A model generated the notes under the pieces. The model worked only from the letters and a program-made list of their open reading frames with translations. It searched no databases and was not told the origin of the DNA. Below, piece after piece: positions 11,180-22,165 of a stretch of 64,000 nt of DNA. Each line of letters begins with the position of its first letter. Within the stretch, counting starts at the first letter, position 1. A program made the translations under genes and the position numbers. Origin of the DNA: Nilaparvata lugens (lineage: Eukaryota > Arthropoda > Insecta > Hemiptera > Delphacidae); the NCBI RefSeq assembly GCF_014356525.2, contig NC_052507.1:7428568-7492567 (forward strand), given 5' to 3'.

Positions 11180-11397
11180 ATTAGTGAAGATAATTTTTTA
11201 AAAGTTGATCCTTTTTTTGTGAATTAAGATAGATCATTTGAATTTGATTTGATATGAACATAATACTAAGTGTGCCAGAGAAACTTACCTATTTGAAAAA
11301 ACTCCCACGCGGTGAATCGATCGTGTAGAGTGGCAGGAGGGGTCGCACCTGGAGATGGAATATCTCAAATTTATCCTCCCTCAAGTAAGAAGCCATC

Positions 11398-12050
11398 ATG
11401 CTCTGGTCTAGAGAGCAGCGGGCCTTCGCAGTAGAGAGCTTCTTTTGTAATGGTCGATCACTTGTTGTTGCAAAGCAACGTGTCTTCCGCCGTGGATTTG
11501 AAATTCCTCCTCCCAGACTCGTTCCTGGCCGTGATTCGATTCTGTTGTGGATTAGCTCATATCGGTAGTATGGAAGTGTGGCTAGTCCTAGAAATGGACT
11601 TCAATGAACCATCAGAACTCCAGAAAATATCGGAAGAGTCAATTGTGTGTTCTCCCCAGCGTTCGGCTCGCGATTACGCAGCTGCTATGGCAATTTCTGA
11701 CTCCACTGTTCGTCGAATTTTCCATGAAGACCTTCAATTTCATGTCTATAAATTGGCTGTTGTTCAAGAATTGACTGAACGTGAGTTTGTTGCCCGTCAA
11801 AATGCATGTGATATGCTGACAACCTGCCTGAAGACGCGGTCATTTTTTTCAGTGACAAAGCTCATGCGATTTATTTCATGGAGTTATTTTAAATCCCTGG
11901 TTTATGTCGATCGACCATGGATCATAGCACACCTCAAGAACAAAATTCGCTACGCCATTAACAACATGCCGATTGACATAAAATACAATATTCCAATTTA
12001 TCAGCACTTCTTCCCTCATTACACGGTTCATCCATTTATTCAACCAAATT
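11398..12050 (+). pseudogene. Mariner-like transposase with frameshifts and internal deletion
   Basis: From the ATG at 11398 one frame reads MLWSREQRAFAVESFFCNGR, then SLVVAKQRVFRRGFEIPP, the N-terminal helix-turn-helix of an insect mariner-like transposase. The reading then moves to another frame (SEESIVCSPQRSARDYAAAM, AISDSTVRRIFHEDL), which is the second DNA-binding motif and linker. A further 1-nt slip near 11827 restores VIFFSDKAH, the segment with the first catalytic Asp. Directly after it comes the C-terminal YFKSLVYVDRPW tail, so the segment holding the remaining catalytic residues is deleted. The 200-residue open frame from 11450 is therefore a patchwork and not a functional protein. 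Confidence 0.85.
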
Positions 12051-12239
12051 AATCCTCTATAAAGTTCATAATTCATTTGTTATCCCTCTCAATAAATCTC
12101 AAAACGATATGGAAGCGCTTTATAAATAGATTTCAAACATCCCAAAATGCATCACACAAGTGAAATCCATTATGCAACGCAATTGCAACCGCATATCAAC
12201 GTGGCAACACACGCCCGTTATCGACATCTATCAGATGAA

Positions 12240-12870
12240 GTGTTGATTGTAATCTGACGATGGTAGTCAACAGTTATATGGTTAACAGTTAACGGCAGTT
12301 GAAAGTCGGACACAAACAGCTCATAACCTCCGTTAACTCTGAAATTCAATCGCCCAACTGAAATCTTCCTATTGATCTAACGACAGTAGATTTTCAGTTA
12401 TATGATTAACAGTAGTTAAGAGTTAAAAGCAGTTGAGAGTCTGACACAGACAGCTCATAACCGTCGTCAACTTTGAAACTCAATCCCTCAAGTAAAAGAT
12501 TTCTATTGATCCAACGACAGTAGTTAACAGTTATATGATCGATATTAGTTAACAGTTAATGGCAGTCGAAAGTCATTGATTCAAGGACAGTAGTTAACAG
12601 TAGTATGTGATTAACAGTAGTTAAGAGTTAACGGCAGTTGAAAGTCTGACACAGACATAACTACCGTCAACTTTGAAACTCAATCCCTCAAGTAATAGCT
12701 TCCTTTTGATCTAACGACAGTAGTTAACAGTTATATGACTAACAGCAGTTAACAGTTAACGGCAATTGATAGTCTAACACTAACAGCTCATAACCTCCGT
12801 CAACTCTGAAATTCAATCGCCCAAGTGAAATCTTCCTATTGATGTAACGAAAGTAGTTAACAGTTTAGAA
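12240..12870. repeat. 'gttaacag' minisatellite, block 1
   Basis: Degenerate direct units of about 120-150 bp containing 'cgacagtagttaacagttat', 'ggcagttgaaagtctgacac' and 'cagctcataacc'. Four to five units are recognisable. The array resumes at 13385 after a 500-bp interruption. Confidence 0.8.
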
Positions 12871-13384
12871 AAGAATAGAAGAATTCCATTGTTCTCAATA
12901 CACAATTACATCGAATAATAAACACTTTACATTTTATCCAATGAAGTAACATGCAGAATTATTCATTCTATGGTTGACAAAAATTCATTAGGCATGGCCG
13001 AAGCCGTCAGCCAGAGTTGGTAGATAAAGATAATAGTTTTCCTTAACTAATCAAGGTAAACAGTTTGATAAATTTCAGGCATTGATTCCGGTACTCTATA
13101 CAAGAATAGTTATAAGCCTTCCTCAACATAGATGAACTATTATTGAACAATAATTAAAAAACAGAGTTTATTCTCATTTACAAAGGTAAAGAATACAAAC
13201 TATTTCACTGTTCAAAAATTGAATTCATTAATGAGGAAATTTCTATATGTTCCCGCTGATCTTAAATACCCCTCCAACCACACCCAGTCCTCCCCGTTAA
13301 GATATCTCCGCACTACTTCGTCTCCTAGTACTTAGTGCTGTAACCAATTTTTCCTTTGCTCTCCCAATACCTTACAGCGACCTA
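12871..13384. other. Interruption in the minisatellite, no gene
   Basis: About 510 bp without the repeat unit. It contains a repeat-like phrase 'actcctccccgttaag' but no recognisable element ends or exon. Confidence 0.4.
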
Positions 13385-13640
13385 GTTAACAGTTTATTGT
13401 AGTTGAATGACTGATACAAACAGCTCATAACCGCCGTCAACTCTTAAATTCAATTGCCCAATTGGAAGCTTTCTATTGATTCAACGACAGTAGTTACCAG
13501 TTATATCGTTAACAGTATTCAACAGTTATAAGGTTAAAAGTTACCTGAGTAACAGTAGTTAACAGTCAACGGCAGTTGAAAGTCTGACACAAACAGCCGT
13601 CAACTATGAAATTCAATCGAAGTGGATATTCCTCCTATTG
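13385..13640. repeat. 'gttaacag' minisatellite, block 2
   Basis: Two further units of the array at 12240-12870, with the same phrases 'acagctcataaccgccgtc' and 'acggcagttgaaagtctg'. Confidence 0.75.
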
Positions 13641-13973
13641 ATTCGCCAGGGCAAACATTGTCGGCCGACAATATTAGTTTACACGTGCAAAACTACCACA
13701 ATCACTATTAAATGCTTCACACATTCTGGTTCACGTTATTTGCTGCCGCAAAGAACAAAGTTTGTATCGGAGCAACTAATCAAACATCAGAGCTGATCAA
13801 TTCTGCTGCCGACGTAGAGTTAAACTATGGTGGGATTCAGTTCAAACTGTCAACATTGGGTAAATGGGCGACAGCGATGATATTTTCATATGATGCTGAC
13901 AGTTGCTGAAGTGTACCTCTCTATAGTGCAAATTCGTGGTAGGTATTCACCCACATCAATCGGATATTTTGAT

Positions 13974-14118
13974 TGGTGTTCAATTACTACTTTCCCTCTC
14001 ACTCTCTTTATCACCCTCTCACTCACTCTCTCCTACCCTCTCTTCCTCTCTCTATAACACTCTTTATCTCACTCACACTCTCTCTCTCTAACTCTCTCTC
14101 TCTCTCAGCGTCACACTT
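13974..14118. repeat. CT-rich low-complexity tract
   Basis: About 145 bp dominated by tctc and cact steps. The 67-residue frame at 13973 is a by-product. Confidence 0.85.
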
Positions 14119-15000
14119 CGTCTCGCGAAACTTCGCTCATCATAAACTAATCAAAACAATTACGTTATTAAACTAGTGGCAAAGTCAGCACAGAACAACC
14201 AATTCCATGAATTTGCTCCAGTCATCCAAGATATTGAATATATGAATAATGATTCATTATTGAAGCTAGCCCACTTGAGGACGCTATTATTTGGGAAGCT
14301 TCATGTAGATTTTGTGTGTATTTATGCGAGTGTATTTATACTTTATAATAGATCAGAAGTATAATAGTTAGACCATTTCAGTTATGAGCGTGTTAATCAA
14401 TATTACATTTTCATGTTCCTGTTTCAATATCATTTCATGTTCCGCTATCCTATACCACGGAATAAACAAACCACAGAATTATCATGGCTAGATTCTCAAG
14501 ATTTTCGATAGAGCGCGCTTGTGTTCAGTCCAATTCATGCGCTGTTACCCTGTTGCCAAGTCACAAGTGGAATGTTATTAATCTTCCAAGTCGATTCTGT
14601 CCACTGATGTTTAATAGTAGTGCTTTTCTACTCTGTGCCTATACTATTAAACGAGCAACTTCTGTTTATATGTTTAGATATTTACATGTTTATATGTTTA
14701 GATGTTCATATGTTTGTATCGCACCGGATCTCAAAAACGGCTCTAACGATTCTCATGAAATTCAGAAAATAGTGGCTTTATAATATAAAGATTCGATTGC
14801 ACTAGGTCTCATCCCTGGAAAAACTCGCTGAAGGACATTAAAAGTATAATTATTATTCATTCTTGGAAAAACAGCTGATAATAATTATTTTGTTGTCTGT
14901 TGGTGATAGAAGTTAGTGAGCGAGTTCATGTGTGTGGGACTGTGTCAAAACTATGACTCAGCTGTTGAACTTTTGTAGTCATTCAGTCATGTACTTAGTC
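14119..15000. other. No gene seen
   Basis: Frames at 14176 and 14484 have no recognisable domain. The stretch 14730-14810 resembles 7440-7600 of repeat family C ('aaacggctctaacgatt'), so part of it is old repeat. Confidence 0.4.
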
Positions 15001-15140
15001 CCGGTTGCAAAAAAGCCGGGCTATTTTCAATCCTGATCAATTCCAGTAGATCCATCTTTTTGAAATGGTCTTCTCTGATTTGGTTCACGTGAAGTTGATA
15101 AGAATTGAAATTTAACCAGCTTTTGTGCAACTGGCCTTTG
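15001..15140. mobile_element. Foldback MITE family D, degenerate copy
   Basis: Outer arms 'cccggttgcaaaaaagccgg' and 'gcttttgtgcaactggcc' with the conserved 'ggtcttctctgattt' middle. It is more diverged than the copies at 7276 and 29981. Confidence 0.7.
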
Positions 15141-16089
15141 TGGGGGAAATTTTTGCATTCCTCTGGGAATTGATCTCAATTTACTGTGATGTTATTATAA
15201 ATGAATGTTATTATAATTTCTTCTTTCGTAATAAAATGTTTTATGCTTTTATACTCCAGAGCGAAGGTCGGTCCCCGATATTTGGATCTATGGGAATGAT
15301 GTGAATTGATCATTATTTTTATAACATCTCCATGGAATCCATGAGTTTGATGGAGTTTGATGGCCCATGTGCTAAAACCACGTTTTGAGAAAAACGCTGT
15401 CAAAGATGAACCTATTCACGTTCAAACGCTTGACACTGTCTTCTTAAAATCGTTGTCGCATCGGTCAAAAAATACATATAGGTATGAAAATTGGTAGACA
15501 TATAGAGAAAATGGCGGTGATGCTGTTGGTGCCTTTTTCCCATCAAACTCCTAGATTGACTGTTAAATCAGTTTTCATCTTTCATTGTTCTTGAGTTTTG
15601 ATCTCTCATTGGTTGAATTGGAACTAAACTTAAATCGATAGTTGTCACGACAACGGAATTGCTGCTCTCCTATTGGTTGGCTTGTGATTGGTTTACATCT
15701 CCACTACTCAACTCCCATTGGCTGTCGCATAGGCGACAAAATTGCTACTCTCTCATTGGTAAGCATGTGATTGGTTGAATTCTCTCTTACTCAACTCCCA
15801 TTGGCTATCGTCATTACAAAATTTAATTGTCGCTGCTACAATTCAACTAATTAATTTATTCAACTACAATTATTCAGCTTTACTACAATTTATGACAGTG
15901 TTGTCATCATGACAACGGAGTCATTAATTTCTCAGTTAAGTTCTCTCTCACTCAGTTTCTTTTGCTCTTCCAATGACTTAACAGAATCACAAGAGGATCA
16001 TTCAATGGTCAAACCACATCTTTATACTGTAACAATGGGGAAATCAATGTAACTTTGAATGAGAATCCAGATTAGCATTTGAGCAATAT
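15141..16089. other. No gene seen; short 'cattggtt' repetition
   Basis: Between 15600 and 15810 the words 'ctcattggttg', 'cctattggttgg' and 'cccattggct' recur about every 60 bp, suggesting an old tandem repeat. There is no exon. Confidence 0.4.
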
Positions 16090-16470
16090 CTTATTCATCT
16101 CCTTCTTCTTCTTCTTCTTCTTGTTGTTGTTGTTGTTCTTCTTCTTCTTCTTCTTCTTCTTCTTCTTCTTCTTCTTCTTCTCTTCTTCTTCTTCTTCTTC
16201 TTCTTCTTCTCTTCTTCTTCTTCTTCTCTTCTTCTTCTTCTTCTTCTTCTTCTTCTTCTTCTTCTCTTCTTCTTCTTCTTCTTTCTTCTCTTCTTCTTCT
16301 TCTTCTCTCTTCTTCTTCTTCTCTTCTTCTTCTTCTTCTTCTTCTTCTTCTTCTTCTTCTTCTTCTTCTTCTTCTTCTTTTCTCTTCTTCTTCTTCTTCT
16401 TCTTCTTCTTCTCTTCTTCTTCTCTCTTCTTCTTCTTCTTCTTCTTCTTCTTCTTCTTCTTCTTCTTTCT
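16090..16470. repeat. (TTC)n microsatellite, ~380 bp
   Basis: Nearly pure ttc repeats with occasional phase slips. All Lys/Glu/Arg or Phe/Ser/Leu frames over it are artefacts. Confidence 0.97.
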
Positions 16471-16577
16471 CACCTTTTTCTTGAATCTGCATCTCTCTTC
16501 TTTTTCCTCTCGTTTTCCTTTCTTCTTTCAGTCCTCAACCTTTCTATCATCTCTCCTGCTTTTTTTCTCTTATCTCA

Positions 16578-16977
16578 TCGATAACTCACTCACTCACACG
16601 CAGAACTAAAAATCTATCGAACCAAAAACGTTCAAATTTGGTAGGTATGTTCAGTTGGCCCTTTAGAGGCGCTCTAAGAACGGGTTTGGAAAAATTTCCA
16701 AAGATACGTCCAAAATCTGCGTTTTTCCAGCGTTTTCTCAGCTTTATCGAGAACAAATGGAAGGAAATGTTCAAATTTAGTACCACAAAAGCTCAGCTAG
16801 GGTGTAATAATGTTGTTTCAGAAGGAATTTGCAATAACGTCAAAGATATTCCCAAAATTAGCGTTTTTCCTGCGTTTTTTTTGCTTTTTCTCAGATTTAT
16901 TGAGAACAAATGAACAGAACGATCCAGTCGGGGGTCCAGGCTAGATGGATATGGAAGCGAAGCGAGCCTGACGGCTA
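16578..16977 (+). mobile_element. Helitron family E, 5'-truncated copy
   Basis: From 'cgcagaactaaaaatctat' to the terminal hairpin 'gcgaagcgagc' followed by 'ctgacggCTAG' and T at 16978. The 5' end is lost in the microsatellite. Full copies at 35743 and 52722 show the same 3' end. Confidence 0.75.
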
Positions 16978-17058
16978 GTCTAATATATAATCCCTAATCC
17001 CATATATCTAAACTCTAATCTCATATAATATAATCTCTAATCTAATCTTCCATTGCAG

Positions 17059-17197
17059 ACAAGCACTGACGGCAACCGGACAGTAAGCACCCTACGCTAC
17101 ACGCCTAGTATGGACGACTCCGACTCCCTCCTCAAGTGTCGGGCCGTCGACTCCTCCACCCCTCCTCACGAGGACACCTGGTCACTCAATGTGCGCC
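17059..17197 (+). CDS. Sidestep-like Ig gene, exon b (Ig domain i, second half)
   Basis: This exon reads TSTDGNRTVSTLRYTPSM, then DDSDSLLKCRAVDSSTPP and HEDTWSLNVR. It supplies strands D to G of the first Ig domain, including the F-strand Cys in LLKCRAV that pairs with the Cys of exon a. NRT is an N-glycosylation sequon. The acceptor 'cttccattgcag' ends at 17058 and the donor GTAGGT starts at 17198. It enters in phase 0 and leaves in phase 1, so it joins both neighbours exactly. The preceding intron is 6134 bp. A second GT at 17202 could serve as an alternative donor, but it would break the phase to the next exon. Confidence 0.85.
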
Positions 17198-18210
17198 GTA
17201 GGTACTTCTTATTCATTACTCTCTTTCTTCTCCTTCTTCTCACATCACCATGATTCATAAACTATATCAGTCGAAATCTAATTCAAAGTCTCTGCTTTTA
17301 TATACAGAGTATCACACGGAAGGGTTCACAGCCAAAAACAATAGATTCTACAAGAAATTTGAAACGAAAAGTTCCCAGAGGAATTTTTTTATATAGAATT
17401 CAGTTCTCGAGATCTATCAATTTTTCAAATCTATCCAGTGTTTAGAATAGAATAGAAAAACGTTTATTGAATAAATAAGCTACCTTATGCGAACCTCAAA
17501 GAGGCTGCTTGACAAGGTACCATATACAAAACATGTAAATTCAAATATAAATATGAATATATAGCAGTGAACTTTATTTTTACTTGACAGTTGAATTTTC
17601 TTATCACTTTATTATACTTTTGAGTTTACACTCTCGGTTTATTTCATGAAAGCGGAATTATTCATTTTTATGAATTATTCATAAAATTATTAGTTATTCA
17701 TCCACTCACTCACTTGTAATTATGTTGATAAATTTAAAATCAACAAGAACTACTTGATGATTTCAATGGAACTCAATCGCCTTGGTATCTCTCACGCAGT
17801 GTGAAATGAAAAATCCAAAAGGCAGTTGTTCACAGTAGAGTGTCAATGGTTGGATTTTTTCTCAATACTACAGACTAGATGTAGTCTTGCCAATGACAGA
17901 CTATAGCCTGGTTTTGATTAGTAGAGTTGGTGGTTGTGTTCCCTGGGCATAAAATAACTATCTGTGATCTCTCCCAATGAAAACGTTCATGGTAGAGTAG
18001 AGTTACTCGACCAAGTAGGTAGAGTAGAGTTATCTCGGTAAAGTTAGTATGCCAGTTACTCGACTACTAACTCTACTAGTGAAAACCAAGCTCAAGAATC
18101 AATTGATGAATAATTACTGTACCTGGATGAATTCAGAAGCCTAAAATCCTGAAGTTATTTTAAATTCATTATAATGAGAGTAGTGATATGAGGTGATCAT
18201 GAACGGATTA
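17198..18210. other. Intron sequence, no recognisable element
   Basis: AT-rich intronic DNA. A phrase 'ttattgaataaataagc' with 'tgcgaacctcaaagaggctg' at 17460-17520 resembles a LINE 3' tail but is too short to classify. Confidence 0.4.
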
Positions 18211-18624
18211 ACTAGTAGTTCTGTGAACAGTAGACCTCACGCAGTATTCTCATCTACAAGTACCTGATTGAAACTATAGGCCTTATGGAAATACAGTAAT
18301 AGACTGGCTTCTCCACACATCTGTGTAATCACTTGTCAGCTGATTTATGATGAATAATTCTATAGTCTGACTTTTACTCTAATATTGGCGTATGGAGGAG
18401 GCTTCTTTTTCCTTTATATTATCCTTGAAATGCAAAATTTCCAAAAACGTTGTTTATACGTCGAAGCGCAATTTAAAAAGGAACATACCTGTCAAGTTTC
18501 ATGAAAATCTATTACCGCGTTTCGCCGTAAATGCGCAACATTTAAACATTTAAACATTCTCAAACATTTGAACATTAAGAGAAATGCCAAACCGTCGACT
18601 CGAATCTTAGACCTCACTGTCAAC
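18211..18624 (-). mobile_element. Helitron-like family A copy
   Basis: Begins 'actagtagttctgtgaacag' and ends 'cttagacctcactgtcaa'. On the reverse strand this is a GAGGTCTAAGA start and a CTACTAG|T end preceded by the small hairpin ctgttcacag. About 415 bp, with no coding capacity. The Helitron label rests on the CTAG|T end and hairpin; the 5' end is TTGAC rather than TC, so the subclass is uncertain. Confidence 0.65.
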
Positions 18625-19370
18625 AAGGATGTAGGCCTACCTGAAAATTACGAAAATAACACTTATTCAAGAAATGAAGTTATGTCAAGTCAAAGTTTGA
18701 ACACATTCACTTGTCGATATCGTTGTGTTTCATAAGGGATTTGAACGAACAGCTAACGCCTCCACCGTTCAAACCGAGTATCTGAATGGTGCCTTGGTTG
18801 CAATAAAAAATACTCTCTTCATAAGTGATGAAACAATAAGAATGATAATATGAAAATCATATTTCCACACCAACATAAAGTCCCACAAGCCCTCTCCTTC
18901 ATCTTTGAACACATTCTACCAAAGCACCCCTTTGTCTGATTAATGTGGCGTCGTTGATACTATTATAACAGCTGGGTTTTCGGACGCGAGAGACTCAATT
19001 TGGCAATCCTCTCAACGCTACAACGTTGCAGTAGCTAACGTAACGTAACGTGGCTAACGTTAATAACGTCGGAAGCTGTTGCTGCGTCTGTGATGATGGC
19101 AAAAGAGCATTATTTGAAGAGTCGCCGCAGAGAGAAGCGTTGTTATCCGCTTTTATTCTGTCTACGAGCTACTGTGAGGTTCCCTTCAAACTGTCAGGGT
19201 TCATTGTGAGTAGTTCCAATGTGCTCCTTATTCAACCAATACTGAAATTATAAAGTATACCTCACTATTCACACAGATTGAGTCAAAAGTGACAGAAGTT
19301 TTTGGAGATAAACTTAATGCTCCTCATTCAAGTAATTGAATGACATTGGAGAGTGGAACAATAGAAAAAA
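18625..19370. other. Intron sequence, no gene seen
   Basis: Contains short runs 'gctaacgtaacgtaacg' near 19035. The 67-residue frame at 19050 is unrecognised. A phrase near 18735 (rooted on 'gggatttgaacgaac') recurs in diverged form at 39685. Confidence 0.4.
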
Positions 19371-19639
19371 TCTGGTGTGGTACACTCACACAACTTTCCT
19401 TGCTCATATTTGAAACTACGATCAGACTTCTGTATTTATGTGTATATATAATTGTTTTCAAAGTACTTTTTCTTTGTGTGAATAATTGTGAAATTCGATG
19501 ATTTTTCAGTCGTCATTTTTTTAAAGTCGTCAGAACAGCTGTTCTACAGATGAAATATCTCGACTATGTGTTCTTTTTATGAACTGTGCTACCTACCTAC
19601 CTCATGCACGAGAAGGAGGTTACTAAGTCCATTTCCCAA

Positions 19640-20460
19640 GGATGGGGTGGACCCCCCATTGTTTTCTCAGAAAGGAGACTCATGCCAGTTGATAGAGCTG
19701 ATAAAACTATACAGGGTATGAATTTGAAAAAAATCGGTCAAGTTATTTTTGAGAAAATCGTAAAAAACATGGTATTTTTAGTAATTATCCGCCGTTTTTC
19801 TCAAGAATATTACGGAGCTCCAACAATTTTCCCAGGGAAAAAACTCATGTCATTTGATAAGGCTTATGAATAGCAATCCATGGTTTAAATTTGAAGAGAA
19901 TCGTTAAAGCCGTTTTCGAGAAAACCGTGAAAAACATGGTTTTTTAGTCATTATCCGCCATTTTTCTCAAGAATATTACGGAGCTCATGGAATTTCCCCA
20001 GAAATAAGACTCATGCTAGTTGATAGTGCTTATGAATATCTATCCATGGTATGAATTTGAAGAAAATCGTTAGAGCCGTTTTTGAGAAAACGGTGAAAAA
20101 CATGGATTTTTAGTCATTATCCGCCATTTTTCTCAAGAATATTACGGAGCTCCTGAAATTTTCCCAGGAATGAGACTCATGCCAGTTGATAGGGCTTATA
20201 AATAGCTATCTATGGTATGAATTTGAAGGAAATCGTTAAAGCCGTTTTTGAGAAAACCGTGAAAAACATGGATTTTTAGTCATTATCCGCCATTTTTCTC
20301 AAGAATATTATGGAGCTCCTGAAATTTTCTCAGAAATGAGACTCGAGTCAGTTGATAGGGCTTATTAATAACTATTCATGATATAAATTTGAATAGAATC
20401 GTTGGAGCCGTTTCCGAGAAAAACGTGAAAAACATGGTTTTTGAGTAATTATCCGCCATT
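19640..20460. repeat. 166-bp tandem array, five units
   Basis: The anchor 'gttgatag' recurs at 19688, 20019, 20185 and 20350, and a variant at about 19853, giving a period close to 166 bp. Each unit has 'gagccgtttttgagaaaac', 'aaaaacatgg', 'attatccgccatttttctc' and 'aagaatattacggagctcc'. Confidence 0.85.
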
Positions 20461-20499
20461 TTTTCCGCCATCTTGAATTGGATTTCATTGAATTTCTTG

Positions 20500-20641
20500 T
20501 TGTCGGATCCTCATGGTATAAGGACCTTAAGTTTGAAATTTCAAGTCAATCGGTTAATTAGGAATGGAGTTATCGTGTTCACAGACATACACACATACAC
20601 ACACACACACATACACACATACACACACACACACACACATT

Positions 20642-20710
<69 letters not shown>

Positions 20711-20819
20711 ATGTTCACACTTATATCGGATCCTCATGGTATAAGGACCTTAAGTTTGAAATTTCAAGTCAATCGGTTAATTAGGAATGGAGTTATCGTG
20801 TTCACAGACATACACACAT

Positions 20820-20891
<72 letters not shown>

Positions 20892-20915
20892 ACACACAGA
20901 CCAACACCCAAAAAT
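20500..20915. repeat. Duplicated 100-bp block with (CA)n tails
   Basis: The block 'ggatcctcatggtataagg' to 'gtgttcacagacatacacac' occurs at 20508 and again at 20729, each followed by an ~100-bp (AC)n microsatellite. The Thr-His frames at 20473-21031 are artefacts. Confidence 0.9.
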
Positions 20916-21059
20916 CATTTTTTTGGACTCAGGGGACCTTGAAACGTATAGAAAACATGAAATTAGGGTACCTTAATTTTTTTTGGAAAGCAATACTTTC
21001 CTTACCTATGGTAATAGGGCAAGGAAAGTAAAAAGATTATAGCATAATAGTATAAGATT

Positions 21060-21242
21060 ATATCTCAAGGGAGTTATGTTCCAAATTTCAATGTTAACTC
21101 AAGCCGATAGTCCTAGTAGTTGTTTTTGGTGAAGCTATGTGATGCTGGTAGTCTCTCATACTATGCCGTTCTTACACTCTCAAAACAGTGAGTAGTCTAT
21201 GGTGATCGGCTTGAAATTTGGAACATAAACATCCTACTCAGA
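21060..21242. mobile_element. MITE family B, diverged copy split by a PLE
   Basis: It carries the family's internal blocks ('actcaagccgatag', 'gctggtagtctctcata') in degenerate form. The matching right end with 'catgggatatctacgtaag' lies at 22100-22165. The intervening 21243-22083 is a family P insertion with a 10-bp duplicated target. Confidence 0.6.
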
Positions 21243-22083
21243 TTGAATGAGAAAGACTAAGAAATTTTCAAAAAAAACACAGATTTATTGATACTTAGAA
21301 AGACCGGTTTCGGTTATTATACCATTGTCAATCTCTGAGAAACGATTTATTGATACTTAGAAAGACCGGTTTCGGTTATTATACCATTGTCAATCTCTGA
21401 GAAACGATTTATTGATACTTAGAAAGACCGGTTTCGGTAATTACACCATTGTCAATCTCTGAGAAATTGTTTCTGTGAAACGATTTATTGATACTTAGAA
21501 AGACCGATTTCGGTTATTAAACCATTGTAAATCTCTGAGAAACTGTTTTTGTGAAACGATTTATTGATACTTAGAAAGACCGGTTTCGGTTATTACACCA
21601 TCGTAAATCTCTGAGAAACGATTTGTTGATACTAAGAAAGACCGGTTTCGGTTATTACACCATTGTCAATCTCCGAGAAACGATTTATTGATACTTAGAA
21701 AGACCGGTTTCAGTTATTACACCATTGTCAATCTCTGAGAAACTGTTTCTGTGAAACTATTTATTGATATTTAGAAAGACCGGTTTCGGTTACTGAGTTA
21801 CTGGTACCGGTTACTGAGAAACAGTTTCTGAGATATTGACCGAAACCGGTCTTTCTAAGTATCAATGAATCGTTTCTCAGAGATTGACAATGGTGTAATA
21901 ACCGAAACCGGTATTTCTAAGTATCAATAAATCGTTTCTCAGAGATTGACAATGGTGTAATAACTGAAACCGGTCTTTCTAAGTAACAATAAATCTGTGG
22001 TTTTTCGACAATTTATCAGTCTTTTTCATTCAATAATATGAATAATTACCACAATATCAACTTCTCAACTACACAAAAAGTGA
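21243..22083. mobile_element. Penelope-like family P with amplified terminal units
   Basis: The ends 'ttgaatgagaaagactaag' and 'caacttctcaactacac' define the family. Between them the 60-80-bp block 'gatttattgatacttag', 'aaagaccggtttcggttatt', 'acaccattgtcaatctctga' is repeated about eight times forward and then three times inverted. The target CCTACTCAGA is duplicated at 21233-21242 and 22084-22093. Other copies carry a single forward and a single inverted block. There is no protein-coding sequence here. Confidence 0.8.
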
Positions 22084-22165
22084 CCTACTCAGAGACAACA
22101 ATAAATGAGATATCATGGGATATCTACGTAAGTTATGCTATTTTTTCTTTGGAATTTGGAACATA

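Larger units (their letters stand above)
19371..21034 (+). mobile_element. Unclassified repeat family C, large copy
   Basis: The left end 'aatctggtgtggtacactc' and the right end 'ctttccttacctatggtaat', then 'agggcaaggaaag', match the inverted copy at 7164-8048. The right end forms a hairpin (ctttcctt/aaggaaag). The interior holds a 166-bp tandem array and two CA microsatellites, so length is highly variable between copies. No protein is recognised; the frame at 19586-19873 lies in the tandem array. Confidence 0.6.

Noticed and set aside
16072..16609. 130-176-residue Lys/Glu and Phe/Ser/Leu frames
   Set aside because: They come from a (TTC)n microsatellite.
17202..17203. Alternative splice donor after exon b
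   Set aside because: Using it would change the phase to the next exon and add a stop-prone extension. The donor at 17198 keeps the frame.
20473..21031. Thr-His repeat proteins
   Set aside because: They are frames through (CA)n microsatellites in a repeat element.
21261..21800. CRISPR-like regular repeats
   Set aside because: The units are adjacent, diverged and followed by inverted copies inside a target duplication. This is eukaryotic repeat DNA, so it is an amplified PLE terminus.
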